From positions 110,791 through 174,790 of the forward strand of contig JAPKAD010000003.1 in NCBI GenBank assembly GCA_028825445.1: 64,000 nucleotides of DNA. Reading direction: 5' to 3'. The DNA is from Octadecabacter sp. (lineage in GTDB: Bacteria > Pseudomonadota > Alphaproteobacteria > Rhodobacterales > Rhodobacteraceae). The position numbers and the translations under genes are program-made. The notes below the pieces were generated by a model. The model saw nothing but the letters and a program-made list of their open reading frames with translations. It was not told the origin of the DNA and searched no databases. Positions 48,200 through 57,609 of this stretch are shown piece by piece (position 1 is the stretch's first letter; every line of letters starts with the position of its first letter).

Positions 48200-49134
48200 G
48201 GGGCCGTCACATCGATGGTGATGGTTGAGACTTCGTTGATGGTTGGAATTAATCCAGCGTCATGCAAAAACGTCTCAAAGTGAGCATAGCGTCCAACATC
48301 CATCGCAGTTGGGCGAAGTGCAAAGCGTGGAATTGTATCAATCCATGCACGTTTGTTCAGCTCATCTTGGAGTTCTAGTGAAGTTGCTGCGAAAAGTTCC
48401 CAGCTATCTTGAGGGTGGTTTACAATGTATTGTGTCGCTTTTTCAGTTGCAGCCAAAAACCTTGCAAGCATCTCATGATCCATTGTGTTGGAATTGGCGA
48501 CATAAATCAGTTCATCGTAAGACGGCAGTCCTTCTTCTTCAACATAGAAGCAACGTCCTGGCACCCCTTCAATATCCATCTGGTTCAATTCAAAATTGCG
48601 AAAGGCACCGATCACAGCGTCTACTTGTCCTGACATGAGCGACGGTGACAGAGACCAATTCACATTGACAAGTTCAACATCATCAAGTGTCAGGCCATGG
48701 GTGCGCAAAACTGCGCCCAACACAGCTTCTTCAACGCCGCCGACGGAAAACCCAACCTTGCGGCCCGCTAGATCAGCGGGCGAACTAATTGGACCGTCTT
48801 CCAGCACTAACAAACAGTTGAGTGGCGTGGCAACAAGCGTGCCAACGCGCTGTAGTGGCAGCCCTTCATGGATCTGCAGGTGCAGTTGTGGTTGATAGGA
48901 AATTGCGAGATCAACCTGACCTGCGGCAACCATTTTAGGCGGCGTAGACGGATCTGCTGGAGCGATGATTTCCACCTCAAGATCAGCGTCAGCAAAGTAG
49001 CCTTTTTCTTGCGCAATAATGATGGGACCATGATCAGGATTGATAAACCAATCCAACATCAAGGTCATCTGATCTTGCGCTACAAGTGGTGATGCAAACA
49101 GGGTCAAGGCGGTGGTCAAAGATGTCAGTTTCAT
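48196..49134 (-). CDS. thiY: thiamine-precursor binding protein, NMT1/THI5-like
   Basis: A 312-residue periplasmic binding protein with a signal peptide (MKLTSLTTALTLFASPLVAQ) and the NMT1/THI5 fold seen in MTLMLDWFINPDHGPIIIAQEKGYFADADLEVE. ThiY proteins bind formylaminopyrimidine and hand it to ThiXZ. Its first 101 bases are overlapped by the extended 3' end of the degenerate thiD frame, which appears to have lost its original stop. ATG 49134 is the natural start. Confidence 0.9.
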   Translation of the reverse strand: MKLTSLTTALTLFASPLVAQDQMTLMLDWFINPDHGPIIIAQEKGYFADADLEVEIIAPADPSTPPKMVAAGQVDLAISYQPQLHLQIHEGLPLQRVGTLVATPLNCLLVLEDGPISSPADLAGRKVGFSVGGVEEAVLGAVLRTHGLTLDDVELVNVNWSLSPSLMSGQVDAVIGAFRNFELNQMDIEGVPGRCFYVEEEGLPSYDELIYVANSNTMDHEMLARFLAATEKATQYIVNHPQDSWELFAATSLELQDELNKRAWIDTIPRFALRPTAMDVGRYAHFETFLHDAGLIPTINEVSTITIDVTAP

Positions 49135-49957
49135 ATTTTAACTTTCTATAGCTATTGAGATTTGCAAAGTTGTGAGTGGAGGCGCAGCCTGATCCAACAT
49201 ACAGTTGGTCAGCTTGTAAGATTTCTGCAGCGACATAAATTTTTGGGGTGCCAGTTGCATTGGGCAAGTTGAGACTTTGTGCAATCTGTGCCGTTATTGC
49301 AGCCGATAAAATACATCTAGTTTCATGGGTATTTTTAGTGGGGACTTTGGGTACATTGAACCAATTCTCACCAATATCTGTGATCAAAACGTCAGGGCTT
49401 TCTTCCGAATCTAGATACCCACCTTTCATCAACAACGCCCTCAGTCTCAGCGCGCAAAGCGCACGACCATGTGCTAAAATATCTTTTTGTGTGGTCACTG
49501 GAGGCAGACCCATAAAATGGGCTGCCTCTGGTATATTTGGAGTTAAAATAATGGCCAATGGCAGCAAGGTATCACATACTGGCGCAATGGCTTTATCCGC
49601 CAATAACGGTGCACCAACTTTAGCAATCATGGCCAAGACCATGATGATGGACACGTCAGTGCCAGGCCACAGAACATCAGAAACCACCTGCGCGATATCA
49701 GCGTTTATAGTCATGCTGACCAAGCCTTCGTTCATTTGAAAGTCAGCAGAAACGGCATTAACCTGATCCACTACAGATGGTGGCAGGACTAAGTATTTAC
49801 CAATTACACCTTGGGTATTCTGGATTGTGAGCGCATTGATGGAATCCATCGGATGGGTGCAATTGGTCGATATCGCTTTGCTACCTGAATGAATGCTCGC
49901 ACAACCAAGTGAGTTAGATCCAGCGGCTGAAAAAACGTCTTGGATCATCATTGACAT
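49034..49957 (-). pseudogene. thiD: ThiD (HMP-phosphate kinase) frame with decayed motifs
   Basis: A full-length open frame of 307 codons that aligns end to end with ThiD, the kinase making HMP-PP, but is damaged at nearly every signature. AGSDPSGGAGIQAD has become AAGSNSLGCASIHSG; the IGM loop is VSM; V-D-x-V-M-x-A-K-S-G is MVLAMIAKVG; and the catalytic THGTGCTLSAA is THETRCILSAA. Less constrained blocks (TPNIPEAAHFMG, LLMKGG) are well kept. The protein also runs 33 codons past the normal family end into thiY. This pattern suggests relaxed selection without frameshift, or a changed function. A second working thiD elsewhere would be expected. It overlaps thiE by 10 bases. Confidence 0.7.
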
Positions 49958-50586
49958 CCCGACTTTGATGAAATGAATTTGGCTGCTGCCGCGCGTGGAT
50001 CAGCTTGTCCACAAATGGCAGAGACGACAGACAAACCATCCGCTCCCGCCAACATCACATCATTTACATGGCTTGAATTCAGCCCACCAATCGCCACCGT
50101 TGGCAGCTCAGTGCCAGAGACGAGCGTGGCTAATCCCGTGATGCCGACAGGACACTCGTGGTCGGATTTAGTGCCGGTTGCAAAGACGGGGCCAAGCCCA
50201 AGATAATCCACAGGTGCAACACACGCGGCCGCCACCGTTTGCGGTGTTTCGCAAGAAAGCCCCAAAATGCGGGTTGGGCCCAACAGAGTGCGCGCACGTT
50301 GCGGTGACCCATCACTTTGGCCAATATGCGCACCATCAGCACCCGATAAAATAGCTGCTTCAAGATCATCATTTATGATCAACATAACCCCAGTGCCATT
50401 CAGTGCGTCCATGAGGGCACGGGCCAAAGCGATACGCTGGGATGTGGTGGCCTGTTTGTCGCGCAATTGTACCATGCTGACTCCACCCGCCACAGCACGG
50501 TGAACAGTTTCAACAACGCCAAGCTTAGCGCATAATATTGGGTCAGTAATCAGATACAACCGAAGGGACTCGCGTTTCAAAGCCAT
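49948..50586 (-). CDS. thiE: thiamine-phosphate synthase
   Basis: Joins HMP-PP and thiazole phosphate to thiamine phosphate. The 212-residue TIM-barrel protein contains LYLITDPILC, VQLRDKQATT (diphosphate region), IINDDLEAAILSGADGAHIGQSD, LGLGPVFATGTKSDH and AIGGLN, all expected in ThiE. Overlaps thiM by 10 bases and the thiD frame by 10 bases. Motifs are intact, unlike its thiD neighbour. Confidence 0.94.
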   Translation of the reverse strand: MALKRESLRLYLITDPILCAKLGVVETVHRAVAGGVSMVQLRDKQATTSQRIALARALMDALNGTGVMLIINDDLEAAILSGADGAHIGQSDGSPQRARTLLGPTRILGLSCETPQTVAAACVAPVDYLGLGPVFATGTKSDHECPVGITGLATLVSGTELPTVAIGGLNSSHVNDVMLAGADGLSVVSAICGQADPRAAAAKFISSKSGCQ

Positions 50587-51368
50587 TGGATACGAGCATC
50601 ACTAGCAAGGTCCAAAGGTTTTATCTGAGATAAGACATCCAAAAACGCAACTTGGAAACTACCCGGACCATTGGCAGTTTGGGCCGCACGCGCACCTGCT
50701 TCTGCGAACATGGCAAGAGCTGTAACAGTCGCCTCTAGCGGTGGTGCCACAGCAACAAATGCACCCATCAATGCTGTCAGCGAACAACCCATTGCTGTGA
50801 TCATTGGCATGATATCAGAGCCACCGGATATGCGCGCAGCACGCGTACCATCAGTGACAAAATCGACCCGACCCGAGATTGCGACAACGCATTCATGCGT
50901 CAGTGCCAAATCTGTAGCCACACTTTCGGCATCAGATACGCTATCACCACTGTCAGCCCCTTTGCCGGCAGTCGAAGCACCGCTTAGTGCCAAAATTTCT
51001 GATGCATTCCCACGAACGATCGTCGGGCCACGCGCAATCAAATCTTGTACAACTTTGCCACGATAGGGTGTCGCAAAATGCGCAACAGGATCCAAGACCC
51101 ACGGTGTATCCGATGCTTTGGCTGCATCTACCGCTTTTTGCATCGCAGTTACCCATGATGGAGACAACGTGCCAATATTGATCGTTAACGCCCCACTGAT
51201 GGGCACGAAGTCTGCAACTTCTGCTTCTGCGTGAACCATGGCGGGCGAGGCACCAACCGCAAGAAGCACATTGGCCGCGATATTCATCGCTACATAATTT
51301 GTAATGCAATGCACCAGCGGTGTCTGAGTCTGTACGGCAGCTAGTATTTGATCTGCTTTCACGGTCAT
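50577..51368 (-). CDS. thiM: hydroxyethylthiazole kinase
   Basis: Phosphorylates 4-methyl-5-(2-hydroxyethyl)thiazole for thiamine salvage. The 263-residue protein has the motif TPLVHCITNYVAMNIAANVLLAVGASPAMVH, WVLDPVAHF, IVRGNASEILAL and the active-site MGCSLTALMGAF. First gene of the operon, 45 bases downstream of a TPP aptamer. ATG 51368 is used, but AGGA stands only one base before it and seven bases before an in-frame GTG at 51362, which may be the real start. Confidence 0.93.
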   Translation of the reverse strand: MTVKADQILAAVQTQTPLVHCITNYVAMNIAANVLLAVGASPAMVHAEAEVADFVPISGALTINIGTLSPSWVTAMQKAVDAAKASDTPWVLDPVAHFATPYRGKVVQDLIARGPTIVRGNASEILALSGASTAGKGADSGDSVSDAESVATDLALTHECVVAISGRVDFVTDGTRAARISGGSDIMPMITAMGCSLTALMGAFVAVAPPLEATVTALAMFAEAGARAAQTANGPGSFQVAFLDVLSQIKPLDLASDARIQWL

Positions 51369-51412
51369 TTCCTAGACCAGCGAAAAAAGGCAGACCGCAA
51401 TTCAGCGACTTT

Positions 51413-51482
51413 TACCCTCCCTCCGCCAGCATTATCTGGTTCAGGTTCAAAGGGTACATCTCAGCCATTAGGCGCCCCCGGT
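51413..51482 (-). promoter_or_regulatory. TPP riboswitch (THI box) controlling the thi operon
   Basis: On the minus strand the aptamer core is clear: GGCTGAGAT (pyrimidine sensor region, near 51463-51455), GTACCC, TTGAACCTGAACC and AGATAATGCTGGCGGAGGG. These match the THI element CUGAGA/ACCUGA/UGCUGGCG blocks in order and spacing. Downstream, TCTGCC (51394-51389) followed by six T (51388-51383) could pair with GGCGGA (51427-51422) at the aptamer 3' side, giving a terminator that excludes ligand binding. The thiM start is 45 bases after the aptamer. Confidence 0.93.
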
Positions 51483-51845
51483 GCTTTATTGTTAAGTCAC
51501 GCAGATTAGATCGTCAACCAGTTGGATGTTCGCCAAAATTAAATTGAAACAATTGAAAGTTTAAGCGTTCGATTTGATTCGCTGAATGACCGCAGCGTTT
51601 TTTACAGACACAAAGTTGGCAGATAAAATGATCAATTTTTATTGACTAAGTAAAGTACGGGTGGATTAGCTTAGACCGTAATTTCAAAAAGATCACAGGC
51701 TTGCTCGCTTAGACCGCATCTTAACAGAACTATTTTTTGTATTGCCCAATTATTGGTGTCAAATTGTGACGTCATAAATCGCGCAGCCCTTGCACTTTAG
51801 TGAGGCAAGGGCGAAACCTAGGGCTTCATATTCAAGGATATCATC
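51483..51845. other. intergenic with divergent promoters
   Basis: 363 bases between the TPP aptamer and the pentonate dehydratase gene. It should hold the thi operon promoter (minus strand) and the promoter for the sugar-acid genes (plus strand). AT-rich, no repeat or recognised operator. Confidence 0.5.
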
Positions 51846-53588
51846 ATGACATTTAAACCAGCCAAATGGCCACGCAAGCTTCGGTCGCAAGAATGGTTCG
51901 GTGGCACTGGCAAAGATGCAATCTATCACCGTAGCTGGATGAAGAATCAGGGCTACCCAGACGATTTGTTCGACGGGCGCCCTGTCATCGGCATCTGCAA
52001 TACGTGGTCTGATCTAACACCGTGCAATGGGCATTTGCGCGAACTGGCTGACAAAGTAAAAAATGGCATCTGGGAAGCAGGCGGTTTTCCAGTTGAGTTT
52101 CCCGTTTTTAGTCCCTCCGAATCTGCACTGCGCCCCACTGCAATGATGTTTCGTAATCTCTGTGCCATGGACGTCGAAGAGGCCCTGCGCGGCAAGCCGA
52201 TTGATGGTGTTGTGCTGATGGCGGGCTGCGACAAGACAACGCCCGCACTTTTGATGGGTGCGGCGTCCGTTGATCTGCCTGCCATCGTTGTATCCGGTGG
52301 GCCAATGTTGAATGGCTACTTTAAGGGTGAACGCGTCGGGTCTGGCACGCATATCCGTAAATTCAACGAAGCCGTCAAAGCTGGCAAAATGACGCAAGAA
52401 GAATTCGTAGACGCCGAAGCATCCATGTCGCGCAGCGCTGGTGGCTGCAATACGATGGGCACAGCCAGTACGATGGCCAGCATGGCGGAAGCGCTGGGCA
52501 TGGCACTATCGGGCAATGCTGCGATCCCTGCCGTGGACAGCCGTCGCCGTATGATGAGCCAGCTTACTGGGCGGCGCATTGTTCAGATGGTCAAAGACGA
52601 TCTGAAACCATCCGATATCATGACGAAGGACGCATTTGAAAATGCGATTCGCACCAATGGGGCAATTGGGGGGTCGACCAATGCGGTGGTCCACCTTCAG
52701 GCACTAGCAGGTCGATGCGAGGTACCACTATCCTTGGAAGATTGGGACCGCTGCGGCAAAGATGTACCAACAATAGTAAACCTTCTGCCATCGGGAGAAT
52801 GGTTAATGGAGGAGTTTTTCTATGCCGGTGGCCTGCCCGTCGTTATCAAACGGTTGGGTGAGACAGGAATGCTCCATAAAAATGCGTTAACCGTCAGTGG
52901 TGGATCTATTTGGGACGAGGTTAAGGACGTTCAGAATTGGAACGAAGACGTTATTGTACCCAACGAAAAGGCGCTGCGTAAATCAGGCGGTATCGCTGTA
53001 CTACGCGGTAACTTGACTCCGAATGGGGCAATTTTAAAACCTTCTGCTGCGTCTCCTGATTTGATGGTGCATCGGGGTCGTGCGGTCGTATTTGAAGACA
53101 TTGATGACTACAAAGCGCGGGTTGATCTTGATGATCTAGATATTGATGAAACCTGCGTGATGGTACTTAAAAACTGTGGTCCAAAGGGGTATCCGGGAAT
53201 GGCGGAAGTCGGGGATATGGCGCTGCCTGCAAAGCTTTTGAAGGCCGGAGTCCGCGATATGGTGCGCATTTCCGATGCTCGAATGTCTGGCACAGCTTAT
53301 GGCACGGTGGTGTTGCATGTCGCACCTGAGGCTGCGGCGGGTGGCCCTTTGGCAGTCGTTCAAAATGGGGATATGATCGAGCTTGATGTTCCGTCTCGCC
53401 GCTTGCATCTCGATATTTCTGATGATGAAATGGCGGTGCGTTTGGCACAATGGACCCCTCTGGTTCCACGCCCTGCAGGTGGATATGCACAGCTTTACCA
53501 CGAAAAAGTTAACCGCGCAGATGAGGGTGCAGATTTTGACTTTCTTGTTGGTCGTCGTGGCAATGCAGTTGCACGGGAATCCCATTAA
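51846..53588 (+). CDS. IlvD/Edd-family dehydratase, L-arabonate dehydratase-like
   Basis: A 580-residue iron-sulfur dehydratase. Cluster cysteines are in [28 protein letters not shown] and [13 protein letters not shown], the layout of the pentonate branch rather than of dihydroxy-acid dehydratase (IlvD) proper. The opening [26 protein letters not shown] is characteristic of L-arabonate/pentonate dehydratases that make 2-keto-3-deoxy acids. The downstream galactose/arabinose dehydrogenase gene supports non-phosphorylative pentose oxidation. Gal overlaps its stop by one base (TAATG), so the two are coupled. Confidence 0.88.
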   Translation: MTFKPAKWPRKLRSQEWFGGTGKDAIYHRSWMKNQGYPDDLFDGRPVIGICNTWSDLTPCNGHLRELADKVKNGIWEAGGFPVEFPVFSPSESALRPTAMMFRNLCAMDVEEALRGKPIDGVVLMAGCDKTTPALLMGAASVDLPAIVVSGGPMLNGYFKGERVGSGTHIRKFNEAVKAGKMTQEEFVDAEASMSRSAGGCNTMGTASTMASMAEALGMALSGNAAIPAVDSRRRMMSQLTGRRIVQMVKDDLKPSDIMTKDAFENAIRTNGAIGGSTNAVVHLQALAGRCEVPLSLEDWDRCGKDVPTIVNLLPSGEWLMEEFFYAGGLPVVIKRLGETGMLHKNALTVSGGSIWDEVKDVQNWNEDVIVPNEKALRKSGGIAVLRGNLTPNGAILKPSAASPDLMVHRGRAVVFEDIDDYKARVDLDDLDIDETCVMVLKNCGPKGYPGMAEVGDMALPAKLLKAGVRDMVRISDARMSGTAYGTVVLHVAPEAAAGGPLAVVQNGDMIELDVPSRRLHLDISDDEMAVRLAQWTPLVPRPAGGYAQLYHEKVNRADEGADFDFLVGRRGNAVARESH

Positions 53589-54514
53589 TGGCTGACAAAA
53601 TCAAAGTTGCACTGGTTGGAATTGGCAAGATTGCAGTTGACCAACATGTCCCATCCATCGCCGCGTCCAGTGACTGGACACTTGCTGCCACTGTAAGCCG
53701 ATCTGGAACTGTAGACGGTGTGCCTGCATACACAGATATACATACTATGCTGGCAGACAGACCTGAAATAAAGGTTGTGAGCCTGTGCCTGCCGCCTGTG
53801 CCTCGATTTGCTTATGCGGCTGCGTGTTTACGAGCTGGTCGGCATGTGATGCTCGAAAAACCCCCCGGTGCGACGCTGGCTGAGGTTTATGCACTAAAAG
53901 CGCTGGCACGTGACGCGGGCCAGACTTTGTTTGCGACGTGGCACAGCCGCATGGCGAAAGGTGTGCAAGCAGCAAAAGCAGCACTTGCCGGTAAGACCAT
54001 TGAAAGTGGCCACATCGACTGGAAAGAAAATGTGCGCCAATGGCATCCTTATCAGGATTGGGTGTTTGAACCTGGTGGCTTGGGCGTGCTTGATCCTGGA
54101 GTCAACGCACTGTCAATCCTAACAGAAATTCTACCTACACCTATTCATCTTGAGAGCGCTACATTGCACACACCTGCTAATCGTCAGACCCCTGTTCAGG
54201 CTGATGTAAAGTTTTTGAACGGGATCACCGCATCATTTGACTGGCTTAAAGAAGGCTCACAAATCTGGGAACAGCGCTTTAGCACAACGGATGGTACGAC
54301 AGTTGAACTCCTTGAGGGCGGCAATCGTTGCATTGTAGATGGAGACGAACAGCCATTAACAGAGCTCGGAGAATATCCTGCTCTATACGCCCTTATGTCG
54401 CTTCTCGTCAGAAGCAGAACATCTGACGTGGATTTGTCGCCGATGGTGCATGTGTCTGACATCATGACCCTCGCCCACCGCAAAACTGCACCTGCTTTTG
54501 AGTGGTCGTCATGA
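53588..54514 (+). CDS. Gfo/Idh/MocA sugar dehydrogenase, galactose/arabinose 1-dehydrogenase-like
   Basis: A 308-residue NAD(P) sugar dehydrogenase. The nucleotide site is VALVGIGKIAVDQHVPSI and the catalytic Lys lies in HVMLEKPPGATL. Closest in pattern to the D-galactose 1-dehydrogenase (Gal) / L-arabinose 1-dehydrogenase group. It would oxidise the sugar to its lactone, feeding the upstream dehydratase after lactone opening; lactonase and aldolase genes are not adjacent. Start ATG 53588 shares the A of the dehydratase stop. Confidence 0.86.
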   Translation: MADKIKVALVGIGKIAVDQHVPSIAASSDWTLAATVSRSGTVDGVPAYTDIHTMLADRPEIKVVSLCLPPVPRFAYAAACLRAGRHVMLEKPPGATLAEVYALKALARDAGQTLFATWHSRMAKGVQAAKAALAGKTIESGHIDWKENVRQWHPYQDWVFEPGGLGVLDPGVNALSILTEILPTPIHLESATLHTPANRQTPVQADVKFLNGITASFDWLKEGSQIWEQRFSTTDGTTVELLEGGNRCIVDGDEQPLTELGEYPALYALMSLLVRSRTSDVDLSPMVHVSDIMTLAHRKTAPAFEWSS

Positions 54515-54638
54515 AATTCAAAACATTTGGCACTTTGCGACCAATGATTTTTAAAATAAAATAAAGTTTGATGTCCTTCTATTTGATTTGCACTAATTTT
54601 CTTTAGCGACGTGTGCATTATCCATAGGAACGACCTAA

Positions 54639-56216
54639 ATGGCCAACCAAGAACTAGAATATGACCTTTTCATCATCGGTGGTGGGATAAATGGCTGCGG
54701 CATTGCTCGTGATGCGTCGGGACGTGGCCTGAAGGTTGGGCTAGCTGAGATGAATGATCTCGCCTCAGCAACTTCCAGTGCCTCTACGAAACTATTTCAC
54801 GGCGGTCTGCGCTATCTTGAATATTTTGAAATCAGACTTGTGCGTGAGGCATTGATCGAACGCGAAACACTGCTGCGTGCTATGCCACATATCAGCTGGC
54901 CAATGCGATTTGTACTGCCCTATCACAAGGACATGCGGTTTGAAGGTTCGACGCCAACGTCCAAAATTCTGAATATTGTAATGCCGTGGATGAAGGGCCG
55001 TCGCCCTGCATGGCTAATCCGGCTTGGCCTATTCATGTATGATACCCTAGGTGGGCGCAAAATCTTACCTGGTACAACAACTGTCGATTTGCGAACAGCT
55101 CCCGAAGGCGAAGGCATTAAGGATCAATTCGAAAAAGCCTACGAATATTCCGATTGCTGGATCGAAGATTCAAGGCTCGTTGTATTAAATGCGCGCGACG
55201 CAGAAAATCGCGGGGCTAAAATTATGGTTCGCACCACCGTCGTATCAACAGTCCGCTATGACGATCATTGGATCGTAGGGTTACAGGACTACGATAGCGG
55301 CGAAGAAACGACAGTTCGCGCCAAAATATTGGTCAACGCTGCAGGCCCTTGGGTTGGCGATATTATCCAGACCAAAGTTCGGCTAAATTCATCCGAAGGC
55401 GTACGATTGGTGCGAGGATCACACATCGTTACAAAACGTCTCTTTGAACACGACAAGAGCTACTTCTTTCAAGGGACCGACGGGCGCATTATATTTGCGA
55501 TTCCTTATGAAACAGATTTTACCTTAATCGGAACGACGGATGCGGAACAAGAAGATCCAAATATGAAACCGGTCTGTACGGATGCAGAACGCGATTATTT
55601 GATCTCATTCGCCAATCAGTATTTTAAGCGCGATATTACAGCTGACGATGTTGTTTGGCGCTATTCAGGCGTACGTCCATTGTATGATGATGGAGCCAAA
55701 AGCGCAACGGCGGCGACGCGAGACTACACTCTCAAAGTTGATACTGATGGTGGTGCACCAATCCTGAATATTTTTGGTGGCAAAATTACGACCTACCGCC
55801 GCCTCGCACAGAGCGCGTTGAGCAAGATTAGTCCTTATTTTGAAAATGTGCCCGCGGACTGGACTGCGGGCGTTCCACTGCCCGGCGGGGATTTCCCGGT
55901 GGACGGCGTGACAACTCTGATCGCTAATCTGAAGCAGGCCAACCCGTTCCTTGATGATCGTTGGGCGAAGCGACTTGTGCGTGCTTACGGTACCGAGGCA
56001 CGGGACGTAATCGCAAACGCGAAATCAGTACCTGACCTTGGCGAAGACTTCGGTGCAACATTGACCGAGGCCGAAGTAATATGGCTTATGAAACATGAAT
56101 TCGCGCGTCGGGGAGAGGATATCGTTTGGCGTCGTAATAAGCTTGGTCTGGTTATGACTAACGATCAAGTCGCACATTTAGATCGTTGGATGATTGCACG
56201 ATCTAATGCAGTATAA
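54639..56216 (+). CDS. glpD: FAD-dependent glycerol-3-phosphate dehydrogenase
   Basis: Oxidises glycerol 3-phosphate to dihydroxyacetone phosphate and passes electrons to quinone at the membrane. The 525-residue protein has the FAD motif YDLFIIGGGINGCGIARDASGRG, SSASTKLFHGGLRYLEYFEIRLV and YSGVRPLYDD; the C-terminal helical cap ends near 520. ATG 54639 follows GGAACG. No glpK or glpF is adjacent. Confidence 0.95.
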   Translation: MANQELEYDLFIIGGGINGCGIARDASGRGLKVGLAEMNDLASATSSASTKLFHGGLRYLEYFEIRLVREALIERETLLRAMPHISWPMRFVLPYHKDMRFEGSTPTSKILNIVMPWMKGRRPAWLIRLGLFMYDTLGGRKILPGTTTVDLRTAPEGEGIKDQFEKAYEYSDCWIEDSRLVVLNARDAENRGAKIMVRTTVVSTVRYDDHWIVGLQDYDSGEETTVRAKILVNAAGPWVGDIIQTKVRLNSSEGVRLVRGSHIVTKRLFEHDKSYFFQGTDGRIIFAIPYETDFTLIGTTDAEQEDPNMKPVCTDAERDYLISFANQYFKRDITADDVVWRYSGVRPLYDDGAKSATAATRDYTLKVDTDGGAPILNIFGGKITTYRRLAQSALSKISPYFENVPADWTAGVPLPGGDFPVDGVTTLIANLKQANPFLDDRWAKRLVRAYGTEARDVIANAKSVPDLGEDFGATLTEAEVIWLMKHEFARRGEDIVWRRNKLGLVMTNDQVAHLDRWMIARSNAV

Positions 56217-56256
56217 TTAAAAATTGCCAGCTTTAGTTTCTTTTTAATCAACTATT

Positions 56257-56820
56257 TTAGCAATTGGTAAGAACCAGATCAAGATGGTCGGCCAGATAGA
56301 TCCGCAACCAGGGTGTAAAAGTTTCAGGATTCTGCGCAACTTCTTTAGCGAGGTCATAAATATCAACCCAACGCGTATCGGCCACTTCTTCAGGATTAGG
56401 GTCTAACCTTATGGTTTTGACCGTTGAAGATGCAACAAATAGATCAACAACTTCATGTTCAATCATCCCGTCGCCAACGTCTGCACGATATTCAATCTGG
56501 TCCCGAAACTCAGGCTGCAATCCAGTGATCCCAAGCTCGTCTTCAAGCCGACGCACTGCACAGATGGCCGCATCTTCATCCCAGTAAGGATGCGTGCAGC
56601 AAGTGTTCGCCCAGAGGCCTGGTGTGTGGTATTTGGACAACGCACGACGCTGTATCAAAACAGACGTCCCATCCATCACAAATACTGAAACCGCTTTATG
56701 GCGAATGCCCTTTTGGTGAACCTCAAGCTTGTCCATTGGCATAAGCACACCTTTCACCCAAGCGGGAATCATTGTCCTTGTGGGACTTGCCTGCTGCAAA
56801 GTTGATGTAGAACTTGCCAT
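56257..56820 (-). CDS. idi: isopentenyl-diphosphate delta-isomerase, type I
   Basis: Interconverts isopentenyl and dimethylallyl diphosphate. The 187-residue Nudix-fold protein has HKAVSVFVMDG, the metal-binding GLWANTCCTHPYWDED and CAVRRLEDELGI (Nudix-like glutamates), and DPNPEEVADTRWVD. The ATG at 56820 has AAGG upstream; an in-frame ATG at 56772 (MIPAWVKGVL) with AGGA close by is a plausible alternative that would remove 16 poorly conserved residues. Type I idi is typical of isoprenoid-rich phototrophic or pigmented Rhodobacteraceae, but no photosynthesis genes are present here. Confidence 0.92.
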   Translation of the reverse strand: MASSTSTLQQASPTRTMIPAWVKGVLMPMDKLEVHQKGIRHKAVSVFVMDGTSVLIQRRALSKYHTPGLWANTCCTHPYWDEDAAICAVRRLEDELGITGLQPEFRDQIEYRADVGDGMIEHEVVDLFVASSTVKTIRLDPNPEEVADTRWVDIYDLAKEVAQNPETFTPWLRIYLADHLDLVLTNC

Positions 56821-56999
56821 AACGGTTACCTTTTATGATCTTACTGGCAATATGACCTAACGGCCTGAGCCTTGCACGTGGCATGTTATCGCACATTAGA
56901 CACCTCACAGATATTTTGCTGGACGCCAAAGTCGGAAAGACTATCCAACGTGTTGATCCAGTGATCACTGTGTTCAAGAATGACGCTAGGGAGTTTCCT

Positions 57000-57467
57000 A
57001 TGTCCAAGTTTATTTATGCTGCTGCAGTCACGCTTCTGGCTACGTCTGCTTTCGCAGATGGTCATGCCGCATCTGGCAGCGTTGACACTGGTGAGCAACA
57101 ATTCAAGCGTCAATGTGTAGCTTGCCACATCGTTGCAAATGCACAAGGCGAAGTACTTGCTGGGCGCAATGCGCGCGTGGGTCCAAATCTTTATGGTCTT
57201 GCAAACCGTCAACTTGGCGCTGTTGAAAATTACCGTTATGGTAATGCTATAGTCGAAGCCGGCGAAACTGGTCAAATCTGGACTGAGGAAGCTTTTGTCG
57301 CATATGTTCAGGATCCGACAGGCTGGCTGCGCGAAGCCCTCGATAACAACCGAGCACGCGGCAAAATGGCTTACCGTACGCGCGACGCGCAAGACGCTAT
57401 TGATATTTATGCTTACCTTGCCACGTTTGGGACGGCCAGTGAAACGGCTGGGACTGCGTCAAACTAA
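57000..57467 (+). CDS. class I c-type cytochrome
   Basis: A 155-residue periplasmic cytochrome with a signal peptide (MSKFIYAAAVTLLATSAFA) and one heme site CVACH at residues 39-43. The axial Met is probably Met123 in RGKMAYR. The mature size and NLYGLANRQLGAVENYRYG resemble cytochrome c2/c550-type electron carriers. ATG 57000 (GGGAG upstream) is preferred to the long frame starting at 56883. A hairpin with a T run follows. Confidence 0.9.
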   Translation: MSKFIYAAAVTLLATSAFADGHAASGSVDTGEQQFKRQCVACHIVANAQGEVLAGRNARVGPNLYGLANRQLGAVENYRYGNAIVEAGETGQIWTEEAFVAYVQDPTGWLREALDNNRARGKMAYRTRDAQDAIDIYAYLATFGTASETAGTASN

Positions 57468-57487
57468 AGGCATTTTACATTTATAAA

Positions 57488-57515
57488 TAAAGGCTGTGCA
57501 GACGCATGGCCCTTT
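57488..57515 (+). terminator. terminator after the cytochrome c gene
   Basis: AAAGGCTGTGC pairs with GCATGGCCCTTT (two G-U pairs and one bulged C) around an AGAC loop, followed by TTTTTC. It lies 21 bases after the stop. Confidence 0.7.
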
Positions 57516-57609
57516 TTCATTTTAAATTAAACAAGTAAGTCACTTTCGTGTCAGTGCGATTGCGCGGAGCGACAGCTTAGCACACAACAAATGAACACTG
57601 AGAGGTATC

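Noticed and set aside
46051..51482. Taurine/sulfonate transporter (Ssu/Tau) in place of ThiXYZ
   Set aside because: The permease and ATPase resemble SsuCB, but the NMT1/THI5 binding protein, tenA and the TPP riboswitch fix the role.
51846..53588. ilvD (branched-chain amino-acid dehydratase)
   Set aside because: The opening segment, length and sugar dehydrogenase neighbour fit the pentonate branch of the family.
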